Below, one piece after another: positions 46,501-53,805 of a stretch of DNA of 64,000 nucleotides (within the stretch, counting starts at the first letter, position 1; each line of letters starts with the position of its first letter). The stretch is from positions 62,001-126,000 of the forward strand of contig JAEHOE010000020.1 in the NCBI GenBank assembly GCA_016858145.1, read 5' to 3'. A program made the translations under genes and the position numbers. Source of the stretch: Edaphochlamys debaryana (taxonomy: Eukaryota > Chlorophyta > Chlorophyceae > Chlamydomonadales). Under the pieces are notes generated by a model. That model ran no database searches. It worked only from the letters and a program-made list of their open reading frames with translations, and was not told the DNA's origin.

Positions 46501-48117
46501 AACATGGGCCTGGAGAGGGCAATCAAGGAGACCAAGAGGATTGAGCGTCGGGCAGAGAACTATATGTGGCTCGAGGGGACGCTGTACAAGGTGCGGCGCC
46601 AGCAGCGACGGCTTCCAGCCGGGGAGATCTCAAAGTGGAAGGTCCCCAAGCCGGCCGAGTGCGCGTCTATTGTGCGCACGGTGCACAGTCAGGGGCATCA
46701 GGGCTTTGACAAAACCTACAGCTCCGTGCAGGCCCGGTTCTGGTGGCCCGGCGTGCGCAAGGATGTGGAAGCCTGCCTACGTCAGTGCCCCGAGTGCGCT
46801 AGCAACCAGAACAAACTGCTGCGCCATCCTCGGCTTCGCCCCCTTCCGGTCGTACCGATATTGGATACAGTGCACTTGGACCTGTTCGGCCCGGTGACAA
46901 AGACGCCGCGCGGGCATCGTTACTGCTTGGTCATGGTGGACAGCTTCAGCTCTTGGGTAGAAGTAGTGCCCCTGAAGACGAAGAAGGCGGCGGAGGTCTG
47001 GACGGCCTTCTGGCAGAACTGGGTCTGTCGGTATGGCGTGCCAAGGGTGGTGGTGTCAGACCGTGGTACAGAGTTCACGGGCAAGGCCTTCGCACGCGAG
47101 CTGCGCTCCCGCAGCATCAAGCAGTACGTCACGGCCGGTAGCAACCCGCGTGGCAACGGGAAGGCGGAACGCATGGTGGGGACCTTGCTGGATTCTCTCC
47201 GCAAGTTGATCACCGAGGAGACCGAGTGGGATGCCAAGTGCTACGACGCCGCTTATGCTTATCGTACGGCGGCCCACGCCGTCACCAAGATGAGCCCTGC
47301 TCTGTGCATGTTTGGGCGCGAGCTCACCTTGGCTGTGGAGCTGGCTCCCCCGGCAGACCCGGAGGCCTCGCCGGAGGAAGTTGAGCCCGAGCAGGTCCGT
47401 GTAGAGTGGACGTCCGAGCACTACCAGCTCCTGAGGGCACGGCGAGAGCGCATGGAAGGGTTGGCGGTGGATGCGGAGAAGAGGCACGTTGAGGCGAAGG
47501 AGAGGGCGGAAAGGGAGTATCAGAAGAGGCGGCACCAATCCAAGCCCAGGCAACGAGGGCAGAAGCCCGGCAAGCCGGAAGACGGATCGGCGGCAGGGGC
47601 GGGTCCAGTTAACCCCCTTGGGGAGGAAGTAGTGGCGGCGGCCCGGCAGGCGACTGTGCAGCGGAAGCCGCGCGGTAAGGAGGCGGCCCAGCCCCCCTTG
47701 GCTAAGCCCCAGCAGCGGGAAGGTGCCAACCCGGGCGCCGTACCTACCCAAGCACGCGCGTCAGCCCCGGAGATTGGTCCGGCGGATCAGAGGCGCGAAG
47801 CGCCCGCCGCCGCCGGTGGTGCGCCAGCTGAAGGGGCAGGCCCGAACCCTGGACCTGTGGAAAGGGAGACCGGGGGACAATACAATGTCAGGCCAGCGCA
47901 GGCGCACGAGCTTCGAGGGCTGCCCGACATCCCGCAAGACGCTTTGGTGTGGAAGCTGAAGCGACGGGATAGTAAGATGGCCAAGGACCGTGAGGGACCC
48001 TACCTGTTCCAGTTTTGGCGGGCACCCGACGGCTCCCACGCCATCGTCAAGGACGCGCAAGGGACCATGTTTCCCGTCGCGTCGCACCTCCTGTTCGTGC
48101 CTCGGTCCAGCTTGTAG
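40579..48117 (+). CDS. gag-pol: Gag-Pol polyprotein (Gag, protease, RT, RNase H, PHD finger, integrase)
   Basis: 2512 residues in one frame from ATG 40579. Residues ~10-175 form the Gag domain, followed by an Arg/Pro-rich linker. Aspartic protease: D591-S-G. Acidic linker ~750-810. Reverse transcriptase ~960-1170 with [10 protein letters not shown] (D1080) and FADD (D1163, D1164). RNase H from D1312 (ATDWSKHA) to about 1425 ([16 protein letters not shown]). PHD finger ~1806-1852 (CSVC, CDYYGC, HTFC, WMCP). Integrase: zinc-binding HSQGHQG plus CPEC; core D2101, D2161, E2197 (35 residues between the last two). The C-terminal tail ~2470-2512 (FQFWRAPDG) may bind chromatin or DNA. Gag and Pol share one frame with no frameshift. 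Three segments (45121-45366, 45776-46162, 46591-46721) act as introns in a related copy. It makes the particle and cDNA and integrates it. Confidence 0.93.
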   Translation: MEDQERQHGVTASSLNAIPLFDPDLHDARQWLNRIERHAQLFEWRDEDKLMVACCRLNSVAQIWEAGLGPELGNWASFRRAFVNRFAEREDELYSRLANCKQGRKESVRRYADRYRHLCSQLSIDANEDPTYMYNFLRGLQPRIHAKVYLLRPRDLDAAISDAIYVSEGLDLARDDQGDEEEGEDVGRSAPSRKGREEGPRFERVNPAPRYELVRPEPRSGGMARGRDAQDRPRVRWDDRREPMGRREDTRTPPRAAPPPRPPASPTGGASNDIEALRREFARLSVNLQEMQRRQEGGYPTRRGDDLATMVSMVDVDHTPQVYSAHGGPLRGRFPRLSPTPPRYQSPRFHNHQAHRDEVYLKRMGDFPNTTLPRKRVAIDPASYVNPAGAGGAREGRAGGEEERPHVAARRAMPAGTRMDPPPAQPPAFEARRSPGRVGWRPPPRAAGETMGRTHAIPAGNPMEEEGRVADEIMLKVNKFPLTLGSALRVNPVNVYTKLGARILNVARAQRDKGAAAAPSPGAPAAPAQHAAEINPDSPDQARGDPMIMHADPGVVMKTTALEPPRFQVCRAEILLADAEGVMVKTPSIIDSGASNSLAPYQTVRKLRLLPSIEPTSATFLSADGSSAKPSGRIRELFTSTGDMVITIDPFVSQARSYYMLLGCDWLSQARATICYDTSRLYYTNDDGQRSFIPITFLRSPEAMMVETIPKEDSPEGALVADFDPPPAAAAGARTQSASTSAPGAGEPMDDGDLPPLVEDSDEDEDEAEEGEEEEGSEEGSNSESEDDDGDDDAGAGGSPGSWGSWEDNEDGPDQDDWERQAQSTRRPNVEVYLSPSAAGPARSAASPSGRTAPAGEGEGAVAQLGTKGSGQTESLPSPPTFTSAEEHLAAARALATRAWARNKEAPPREELSNTLRERINPDLTSAQREGMYQLLMRNHDMFALTNSELGRTTWVTCKVDTGDSPPVYTPPYRMSRVEMAAVDAEMAKLLKDGLIEPSTSAWGSPVMVIPKKADPVAITADGQDETSKPKPPAEFRVVTDARACNLVVRPQRYPMGNIQDLLDTAAPSGGSTMIYSSLDLKAGYWQVPMHDEESKDKLTIVTPHAAYRPTVMPMGFRNSSAVFSRLMSLVMAPLMPGSHYQEREAASADRPRPRPCCVAFADDVLTFAPTWEEHLRALEDVFACLRLAGLRVALKKCRLGMKRVIFLGHLLDGEKGTVEPDPRNLATIERLPAPRTVKEVRSWISTAAYYKAFIRNFSLKAKPLYELTRKDQPWQWGPEEHEAWSTLRQALLSTPVLAAPDFSRPFIIATDWSKHAVAAILSQVGPDGKERVVQYASKKMSGSQLNWSAADGECYAAVFGVTHFRPYVWGTRFTLLTDSMAVRYLMTAKTSSLQGKLARMALKLMSYDMDIQHRAGEKHGNVDGLSRLAHLAEDSDDEERPPGVASGVASSEHWQAEATTVEMCAGEAPRAELSPEIEVYVTSRIASAQPVRRSLCAPNPRPWRRPTTLLPKSVSAPNRRDTAPLVSYRGVAAIRMEDLGDGEDEGTADLWGGAHTGLEVYMTDGRSEANRNCNTYYAPDYRPGGNPPAPRISPQQLQANQALGRRLAREEAAEGEAHRRENLELDERERRAGMTHETGVVTGRSSIRSHRFPRVPWVPAPGAPRRPVVEGEEEEAPVPLTQPAHAPVRAAEHGAGEADGMDIPQTQPVAREAEGPVPMEGDDDRTQTPSGGEEPGVVPVYPGTEPQSPLWARGRDPGDGEGGPQTKRQRRRSCLLTGVVDPEKEGTSEERGQGSPEDWNPAIRCSVCGQGMPDDSLLLCDYYGCTQAFHTFCLNPPLAHVPPGMWMCPGPHAPFVPPAPVAPAAAAAPAPPQAPVAAPGPSDLTTEGTGAEEDSGGSARESLVVSWRPEDEGEEEEGEGMGEDVAVELEIEEGEGADEGDEAGPSKPRAERSPWEDTALIHYLQTGRWSFPENMGLERAIKETKRIERRAENYMWLEGTLYKVRRQQRRLPAGEISKWKVPKPAECASIVRTVHSQGHQGFDKTYSSVQARFWWPGVRKDVEACLRQCPECASNQNKLLRHPRLRPLPVVPILDTVHLDLFGPVTKTPRGHRYCLVMVDSFSSWVEVVPLKTKKAAEVWTAFWQNWVCRYGVPRVVVSDRGTEFTGKAFARELRSRSIKQYVTAGSNPRGNGKAERMVGTLLDSLRKLITEETEWDAKCYDAAYAYRTAAHAVTKMSPALCMFGRELTLAVELAPPADPEASPEEVEPEQVRVEWTSEHYQLLRARRERMEGLAVDAEKRHVEAKERAEREYQKRRHQSKPRQRGQKPGKPEDGSAAGAGPVNPLGEEVVAAARQATVQRKPRGKEAAQPPLAKPQQREGANPGAVPTQARASAPEIGPADQRREAPAAAGGAPAEGAGPNPGPVERETGGQYNVRPAQAHELRGLPDIPQDALVWKLKRRDSKMAKDREGPYLFQFWRAPDGSHAIVKDAQGTMFPVASHLLFVPRSSL
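45121..45366 (+). other. In-frame intron-like segment A (exitron) in gag-pol
   Basis: A 246-bp GTGAGC...ACCGCAG segment coding residues 1515-1596, with no stop. In the minus copy AAGTCG is joined directly to CAGCTTCAGG (51889/51888), so exactly this stretch is missing. The length is a multiple of 3, so splicing keeps frame. Confidence 0.85.
45776..46162 (+). other. In-frame intron-like segment B (exitron) carrying the PHD finger
   Basis: A 387-bp GTGAGG...GCCCCAG segment (129 codons), missing exactly from the minus copy (CAGGCG joined to TGGCCCCC at 38875/38874). It encodes the whole C4HC3 PHD-type finger (CSVC ... CDYYGC ... HTFC ... WMCP). Splicing keeps frame and yields a Pol without the finger. 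Confidence 0.88.
46591..46721 (+). other. Intron-like segment C, removes integrase zinc-binding histidines and shifts frame
   Basis: A 131-bp GTGCGG...CTACAG segment, missing exactly from the minus copy (TACAAG joined to CTCCGTGC at 38447/38446). It contains the HSQGHQG part of the integrase HHCC domain. The length is not a multiple of 3, so splicing ends translation about 20 codons later and gives an RT-RNase H product without integrase. Confidence 0.87.
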
Positions 48118-49003
48118 GCAGGGTGCCTGCGGGCGAAGGGCGGGGTGACGGTCGGGACAAGCCGGACACCGACCGAGACAGGGACCTCTTCCGCCACGAC
48201 AAGTGGCCATAACTTTGAGTTATCCGACGACGGGAGGCAATCCTTGAGCGAACTGTGCTGTGCTGAGGGGCGCGGTCGCGATGGTCGCAACATCGCACGC
48301 CCAGGTGACCGGGAGTCACAGGACACGTGTGGCGCACGGGTTGGAAACGCCCCGTGACTAACCATCAAGTTTCTGGTCAACGCACCAACGAAAAGTGACA
48401 GGCTCCGAACGCGTTGACCACAACCACGGTAGGGTTTGCGACGAAAAAGGGCACGCCGGCAGGCGCCGCGTAAGGAAAGCCTTATGGGAAGTGTAAGCAA
48501 GGAAGGAGTGCCGCCCGGCTGCTGAAGCAGAGGGGCAGGGGCGCATATCCTGTGGCAAACCGCTAGGGTCAACGGTCCAACTTCTCACGCCGGGCCCTAC
48601 CCGGTCTGCGGCTCTCCTCAATGGGTGCACGTGACACTTCAGAAGACTAAGGATGCGTCGGCTGGGGCAAACGGGCATGGGTGGCGGTGTTCGCTCTCCA
48701 GGGCTGACCCGCCAGCGCCGCCAGCGCCCCCGCGTAGGCGACGCCGGCCCCCATAGCGCCCCGCGGTAAGGTGCCGACTATGGAGCCTGTGCTGGAGAAG
48801 CCTCCAACGCGCAAGCTCACAAGCTCGTGCCGTACGGGCGGTTGGCCAAGCCTGGTGCACAGGTGGCAAATAAACGACCGCCGGAGGAGGGGGCAACCGA
48901 ACGCCACCCTTAAACGCCAACACAACCCGGCAACCCGTTACACGCTGCACACGCGACAACATTATTGCCTCTGGAGCGCTGAGGTTTCTAGCTAACCCGC
49001 ATC
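48118..49003 (+). other. Spacer between gag-pol and ORF3
   Basis: About 0.9 kb without a convincing ORF on either strand; the same sequence is present at 36165-37050 in the minus copy. TTTCTAG at 48985-48991, just 12 bases before the ORF3 ATG, could be a splice acceptor for a subgenomic ORF3 mRNA (inference). Confidence 0.5.
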
Positions 49004-50407
49004 ATGCTTGCTGTCGCCGCCAAAAAGGCTGACGCCGGCCGTAGCGCTAGGGATGCCGGTGTGCATGGGCTCCGCCCGAGCACCGCGCTTAGGACGTCGG
49101 TCCGTGTGCGTGGTTTTGTCAACTACAAGGGAGTGCGCCTGGTGAGGGCCCTCCCGGCGGTGCGCGCCCGGCCCAACGGCAAGCCCAGCGTCGCGGCCGA
49201 GACCGACAAGGACCCCAAGTCCCTGACTAAGGACTTCATCTATACCGGTACCCAGACGGCTGCGGTCAAGTGGCTGCTCAAGAAGCTCAACGTGAGCGGA
49301 AGGAGCGTGGTGGCGCTCAACCATCTGGTGTCTCAGATGTCGCTTCAGCTCGCGCGGGCCGAGAAGGCCCACAGCGATGTCACCAAGGAGAATCTGTCGC
49401 TGGCTGAGCTGCTGGGAGTACTCGCGGCGCTGGTCGGCGGGGTCCTGTTCCCGTACGCAGACCCCATCATGCTGACTCAGTACATGATGGCCGCCCTGGG
49501 CTCTGGGCCGGGCACCGGGGGCCTGTTCTTCGAGGGCGAGATACTGCCTCCCAACGAGGCTTTCACCACCGTGGTCTCCGGTGTGCAGCGCCTGTCCATG
49601 GCCCTGACTGACCCGCGCATTGCGCCCCACATCGCCAAGGTGTTTGACATGGCCCGCTCGTACAACACGACCGACACCTTCGCCTCCGCCTTCGAGGACC
49701 TCGGCATCTGCGCGCCCAGCTCCGGCAAACCTCCCTCGACGGCCGTCGCCAAGGCCATTGAGCGGGGCGCATGGGCCACGGCTAAGGCCAACGTGCACCT
49801 GCAGTCCCTGATCCCGCCGATCCCGCCCATGCACGCCCCCACGGGCATTGTGTTCGCTGAGCACCCTCCTCCGCCTCCGCCTCCCCCGCCTAGCGCCTCC
49901 TCTCCGGCGGCTGACAACGGCGGCGCTCCCATGGACACCAACCTGGGCAACGAGATCCCCGACCCCGTGTTCGCCCCCTGCGACCCCGAGACGGTCGAGG
50001 CCTTCGGCGCCTTCTCCTCGCCGGACGCTAAGATGTGCGAGCCGCCCGGCTCCCCCACCTGCTCCGCCGGCCTGGTCCCCATGACTCACGCCCCCTTCAA
50101 CCCGCTCGAGGAGAGCCCCGCTCCCTTCGCCACCTCCTTCCCCAGCCCCATGGACTACCAGGTGGTGCCGCAGATGGACTGCCCGCCTTTCGTGCCGCCG
50201 CCGCCGCCCGGCAGCCCGGACTTCGGCGACTCCGGCTTCCCCGACTCCATTCCCGGCCCCGGCAGCTCCCCTCCGCTGGTGATTGTGTTCAAGGGCAAGG
50301 TCAAGGACCCCCGCCGGCACCTGCGCGTGGTCCGCTCCATCGGCTCCCGCCGCGTGCGCCTGGCGACTGACCCGCCCGCGGCGAGCCCGGAGGTCATGGT
50401 CGAGTAA
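49004..50407 (+). CDS. ORF3, unknown protein in the env-like position of the retrotransposon
   Basis: 467 residues from ATG 49004 (CATCATGC). The N-terminus is basic (to ~70). A mostly helical region (~80-250) includes the hydrophobic LAELLGVLAALVGGVLFPYA near residue 140. A Pro-rich linker has nine consecutive Pro (~285-295), and the C-terminal half is Pro/acidic, ending in a basic segment (KGKVKDPRRHLRVVRSIGSR). No signal peptide, enzyme motif or Cys-rich domain is seen, so calling it an envelope protein is not supported. It lies after integrase and before the 3' LTR, and the same protein is encoded at 34761-36164, so it is a stable family component. A Gag-like or nucleic-acid-binding accessory role is possible but unproven. 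Confidence 0.75.
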   Translation: MLAVAAKKADAGRSARDAGVHGLRPSTALRTSVRVRGFVNYKGVRLVRALPAVRARPNGKPSVAAETDKDPKSLTKDFIYTGTQTAAVKWLLKKLNVSGRSVVALNHLVSQMSLQLARAEKAHSDVTKENLSLAELLGVLAALVGGVLFPYADPIMLTQYMMAALGSGPGTGGLFFEGEILPPNEAFTTVVSGVQRLSMALTDPRIAPHIAKVFDMARSYNTTDTFASAFEDLGICAPSSGKPPSTAVAKAIERGAWATAKANVHLQSLIPPIPPMHAPTGIVFAEHPPPPPPPPPSASSPAADNGGAPMDTNLGNEIPDPVFAPCDPETVEAFGAFSSPDAKMCEPPGSPTCSAGLVPMTHAPFNPLEESPAPFATSFPSPMDYQVVPQMDCPPFVPPPPPGSPDFGDSGFPDSIPGPGSSPPLVIVFKGKVKDPRRHLRVVRSIGSRRVRLATDPPAASPEVMVE

Positions 50408-50486
50408 GGGGCGGGTTGATGCAGCGGTCGAGCAACCGCAGCGTGGGTTCTAGCTGACGGGACGTGCAGCCCCGCAACTACCCCCA

Positions 50487-50498
50487 GCGTTGTACAGC
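50487..50498 (+). repeat. GCGTTGTACA + GC before the 3' LTR (copy of element terminus)
   Basis: The 10-bp element terminus GCGTTGTACA (51787-51796) is repeated here, separated by GC from the LTR start TGTTGCAC at 50499. The minus copy has the same arrangement (34681-34670). No polypurine tract is seen at this position. Confidence 0.8.
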
Positions 50499-51796
50499 TG
50501 TTGCACGAGGGTGGTTGAACATGAGGATTGGGTGTCCACGCGACACGCTCCTGCGTGTGCCGCGCGCTTTGCGGCTGTACCATAGCACTTGCATGCCCAC
50601 GAGCGATTGGCATGCGCTCATGGCAGGGCACGCACATTGACAAGTTGGGGGTGCACTTCTAAGTTCTACGGCATTCCGTGACATGCGGCGTGGTGTGTGT
50701 GGCGTGTGGCCTGGAGCAATGACACGTGTACCACTGAGTAAGCAAGGGTCCCCTGGACCACTAGTTGTCTTTGTGGCGAGCGAGGCGCCCTGGATACCCT
50801 GGGACGAGTGGAAGGGCACCGTATGTGGGATAAGGGTGTGTGGTCGTGAGGGCTGAGCGGTCGGGAGCACATCTGCGGCCTGTGTACAGTATTGCAAGTG
50901 GATCTGGACCATGCAAGATGGGTGGCGAGGGCCAAGGGGGAAGAGATTGTGTGGTTGTTGACGCTCGGAGGTGTTTGGTGGTCACGGCAGTTGTGGTTTG
51001 GGTTGATGTGGTTGTGCGGTAGTGCGTGAAGCTTTCAAAGGGGCCTTATGCGATTGCCCGGGAGTACATAAGGAGTGACCGGTGACGGATGGGGTAAGCC
51101 CCGGATCCAAAATCGTGATCGTCTGGAGCGTAAACCTGCCCTGACTCGCTATTCTGCGGCTTTATTGCCAAGTGCTATCCTGCCGAGCCCTCTGTAATCT
51201 GAGAGCTCACTTCTGTCTCCGACCTGGAGCCCCGCGCCCTGTTCCCAGAGGCGTCAGGCACGGACCCCTGGTCCCTGCCCCCACTCAGCCTGCCTGCCCC
51301 GCAGCCGGCTGTGTTTGTCTCGTGTCCCCTTCAGCGCTCGCACTAGCGCCACAGGGCACGCTCCCCGCTCCTCGCCTGCATCAGTGCGCGAGCGGAGGCG
51401 AGCGCATTGGCTTCCTACCCGATCACACGCTAAACCCTGCGGGCCCTCAGCCCAGCCGGGTCTTCACCGCAGCAGCCCCGCGCCGCTGCTCCATCCCCCC
51501 CCCCTTCCGTCCGCTCACACCCCTTTGACCCCGTCACGCTATACGCTTCCGCTGCATCACTTCCCAAACCTAAGTCCCACTTCGACGTGCGCAATACCCC
51601 TGCGTCACGAGACCCGCGCTTGAGACATCCCGAGCCCGCTCCCTGAGGCGAGGCCAGAGTCAGCGTCTTCACACGCTAGATCCTGGGCACCACCGGGCGT
51701 GCAGAACGATCCTAGGGCAGCAATCCACACGACTGGGCCACAAAAAAAAATTTGTGGGTACTCACTAAGTGTGGCCCTGCTTTCCTGCGTTGTACA
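50499..51796 (+). repeat. 3' LTR plus terminal GCGTTGTACA of intact element
   Basis: 50499-51786 equals the 5' LTR in length and sequence apart from two adjacent bases. The extra 10 bases 51787-51796 have no counterpart after the 5' LTR. Confidence 0.9.
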
Positions 51797-53586
51797 TCCA
51801 ACTCCAGGTTCTCCCTGCGGTGGGCCTCCCCCTCTGCCGCCTCCTCCCGCGCAAGCCGTCGTCCCAGAGCCTGGTTGGCCTGAAGCTGCGACTTCGGCAA
51901 GAGGGTCGTCGGTCGCCGCCAGGGCCGCGGATTCGGCGCACATAGGCTGCGACGCACGGGTTGCGCTGAGGCAATACGGCTCGTGACGTAGACCTCGATT
52001 TCTGGCGAGAGCTCCGCTCTCGGAGCCTCACCAGCACACATCTCCACCGTGGTGGCCTCCGCCTGCCAGTGTTCTGAGCTTGCCACTCCACTTGCCACCC
52101 CAGGCGGGCGCTCCTCATCGTCGCTGTCCTCCGCCAAGTGTGCCAGCCGGCTCAGGCCGTCCACGTTCCCATGCTTCTCGCCCGCCCGATGCTGGATGTC
52201 CATGTCGTACGACATAAGCTTAAGGGCCATGCGGGCGAGCTTGCCCTGCAGACTGGACGTCTTGGCGGTCATCAAGTACCGCACCGCCATACTATCGGTG
52301 AGGAGGGTGAAGCGCGTTCCCCACACGTATGGGCGGAAGTGAGTCACGCCGAAGACGGCGGCATAGCACTCGCCGTCCGCTGCGGACCAGTTGAGCTGGC
52401 TTCCTGACATCTTCTTGCTTGCGTACTGCACCACCCTCTCCTTCCCATCTGGCCCCACTTGACTCAGGATCGCCGCCACGGCATGCTTGCTCCAATCCGT
52501 GGCGATGATGAACGGCCGGGAGAAGTCAGGCGCGGCCAGGACTGGCGTGCTGAGCAGGGCCTGCCGCAACGTGCTCCACGCCTCGTGCTCCTCCGGTCCC
52601 CACTGCCAAGGTTGGTCCTTGCGCGTCAGCTCGTACAGGGGCTTTGCCTTGAGGCTAAAGTTGCGGATGAACGCCTTGTAGTATGCCGCCGTCGATATCC
52701 AACTGCGCACCTCCTTGACCGTCCGCGGTGCGGGCAGCCGCTCAATCGTTGCCAAGTTACGCGGGTCAGGCTCAACTGTGCCCTTCTCTCCGTCCAGCAG
52801 GTGTCCCAGAAAGATCACCCTCTTCATGCCAAGCCTGCACTTCTTCAGCGCCACGCGCAAGCCCGCCAGTCGCAGACATGCAAACACGTCCTCCAGTGCC
52901 CTCAAGTGCTCCTCCCACGTGGGGGCGAAGGTGAGCACATCGTCGGCAAAGGCCACGCAGCATGGGCGAGGGCGTGGGCGGTCTGCGCTTGCAGCCTCCC
53001 GTTCTTGGTAGTGAGAGCCGGGCATCAAAGGCGCCATCACGAGGGACATCAGCCGGCTGAACACCGCACTTGAGTTCCGAAAGCCCATGGGCATGACCGT
53101 AGGGCGATATGCGGCGTGTGGGGTCACAATCGTCAGCTTGTCTTTCGACTCTTCATCATGCATGGGCACCTGCCAGTAGCCCGCCTTGAGGTCCAGGCTG
53201 GAGTAGATCATAGTGGACCCGCCTGACGGCGCGGCGGTGTCCAACAGGTCCTGGATATTCCCCATTGGGTAGCGCTGCGGGCGGACGACCAGGTTGCACG
53301 CTCGCGCATCGGTCACCACCCGGAATTCAGCCGGGGGCTTGGGTTTGCTCGTCTCATCCTGCCCGTCGGCCGTGATCGCCACGGGATCAGCCTTCTTAGG
53401 GATGACCATGACAGGGGAACCCCAGGCACTCGTGCTGGGCTCGATCAGTCCGTCCTTCAGTAGTTTGGCCATCTCCGCATCAACCGCCGCCATCTCAACA
53501 CGTGACATTCGGTACGGCGGGGTGTAAACCGGAGGGCTGTCCCCCGTATCCACCTTGCAGGTTACCCACGTCGTGCGCCCCAGCTC
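51797..53586 (-). pseudogene. pol: pol remnant (RT and RNase H) of the spliced Ty3/gypsy copy, 5' portion
   Basis: On the minus strand the sequence matches the intact pol from GELGRTTW (start of the RT region) to ENLELD, where the intact element is inserted. RT ([18 protein letters not shown]) and RNase H motifs are intact. Segment A is precisely absent at 51889/51888. Upstream of 53586 similarity stops abruptly: protease, Gag and the 5' LTR are missing. A minus-strand frame runs on to 53835 through unrelated sequence and should not be taken as element protein. Confidence 0.88.
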
Positions 53587-53805
53587 ACAGCTGCCAGGTG
53601 AGCTCTGTGATTCGAGCGGCGGGGCTCTGGTGCAGGCTTGTGATGCCGACCCGCTGATGTATATGTAGTTCTCTGGGACGTTAATAACTTCTAGGGATAG
53701 GACTGGGCAGCGGGGAGCCCTGGAAGGCCCGCCCAGACGCTTGACCGGGAAGCAAGCACTTGCCATGACACCGCTGACCGTCTGGCTGTCCCGCCGGTGT
53801 TGCAG
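53587..53805 (+). other. Intron-like flank between retroelement and exon
   Basis: About 220 bases with no element similarity, ending in GGTGTTGCAG, a good acceptor for the exon at 53806. It is interpreted as the remainder of an intron invaded by the retroelements. Confidence 0.5.

Larger units (their letters stand above)
39193..51796 (+). mobile_element. Full-length Ty3/gypsy-type LTR retrotransposon, ~12.6 kb
   Basis: The element starts TGTTGCACGAGG at 39193 and ends GCGTTGTACA at 51796, with target duplication TCCA at 39189-39192 and 51797-51800. Removing the element and one TCCA restores a continuous minus-strand copy of the same family (GAGTTGGACGAGAGGG). It has 1288-bp direct repeats (39193-40480 and 50499-51786) that differ at two adjacent bases, one gag-pol ORF with order PR-RT-RNH-IN (hence Ty3/gypsy type), and an additional ORF downstream. 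All catalytic motifs are present, so it may be competent or very recently active. Confidence 0.92.

Noticed and set aside
49004..50407. Envelope protein
   Set aside because: Position alone suggests it. There is no signal peptide, no Cys pattern and no clear transmembrane anchor near the C-terminus.
39193..51796. DIRS/PAT-type tyrosine-recombinase element
   Set aside because: Despite the split-repeat-like ends, the ORF has a D,D35E integrase with HHCC domain and there is a 4-bp target duplication; no tyrosine recombinase motif is seen.
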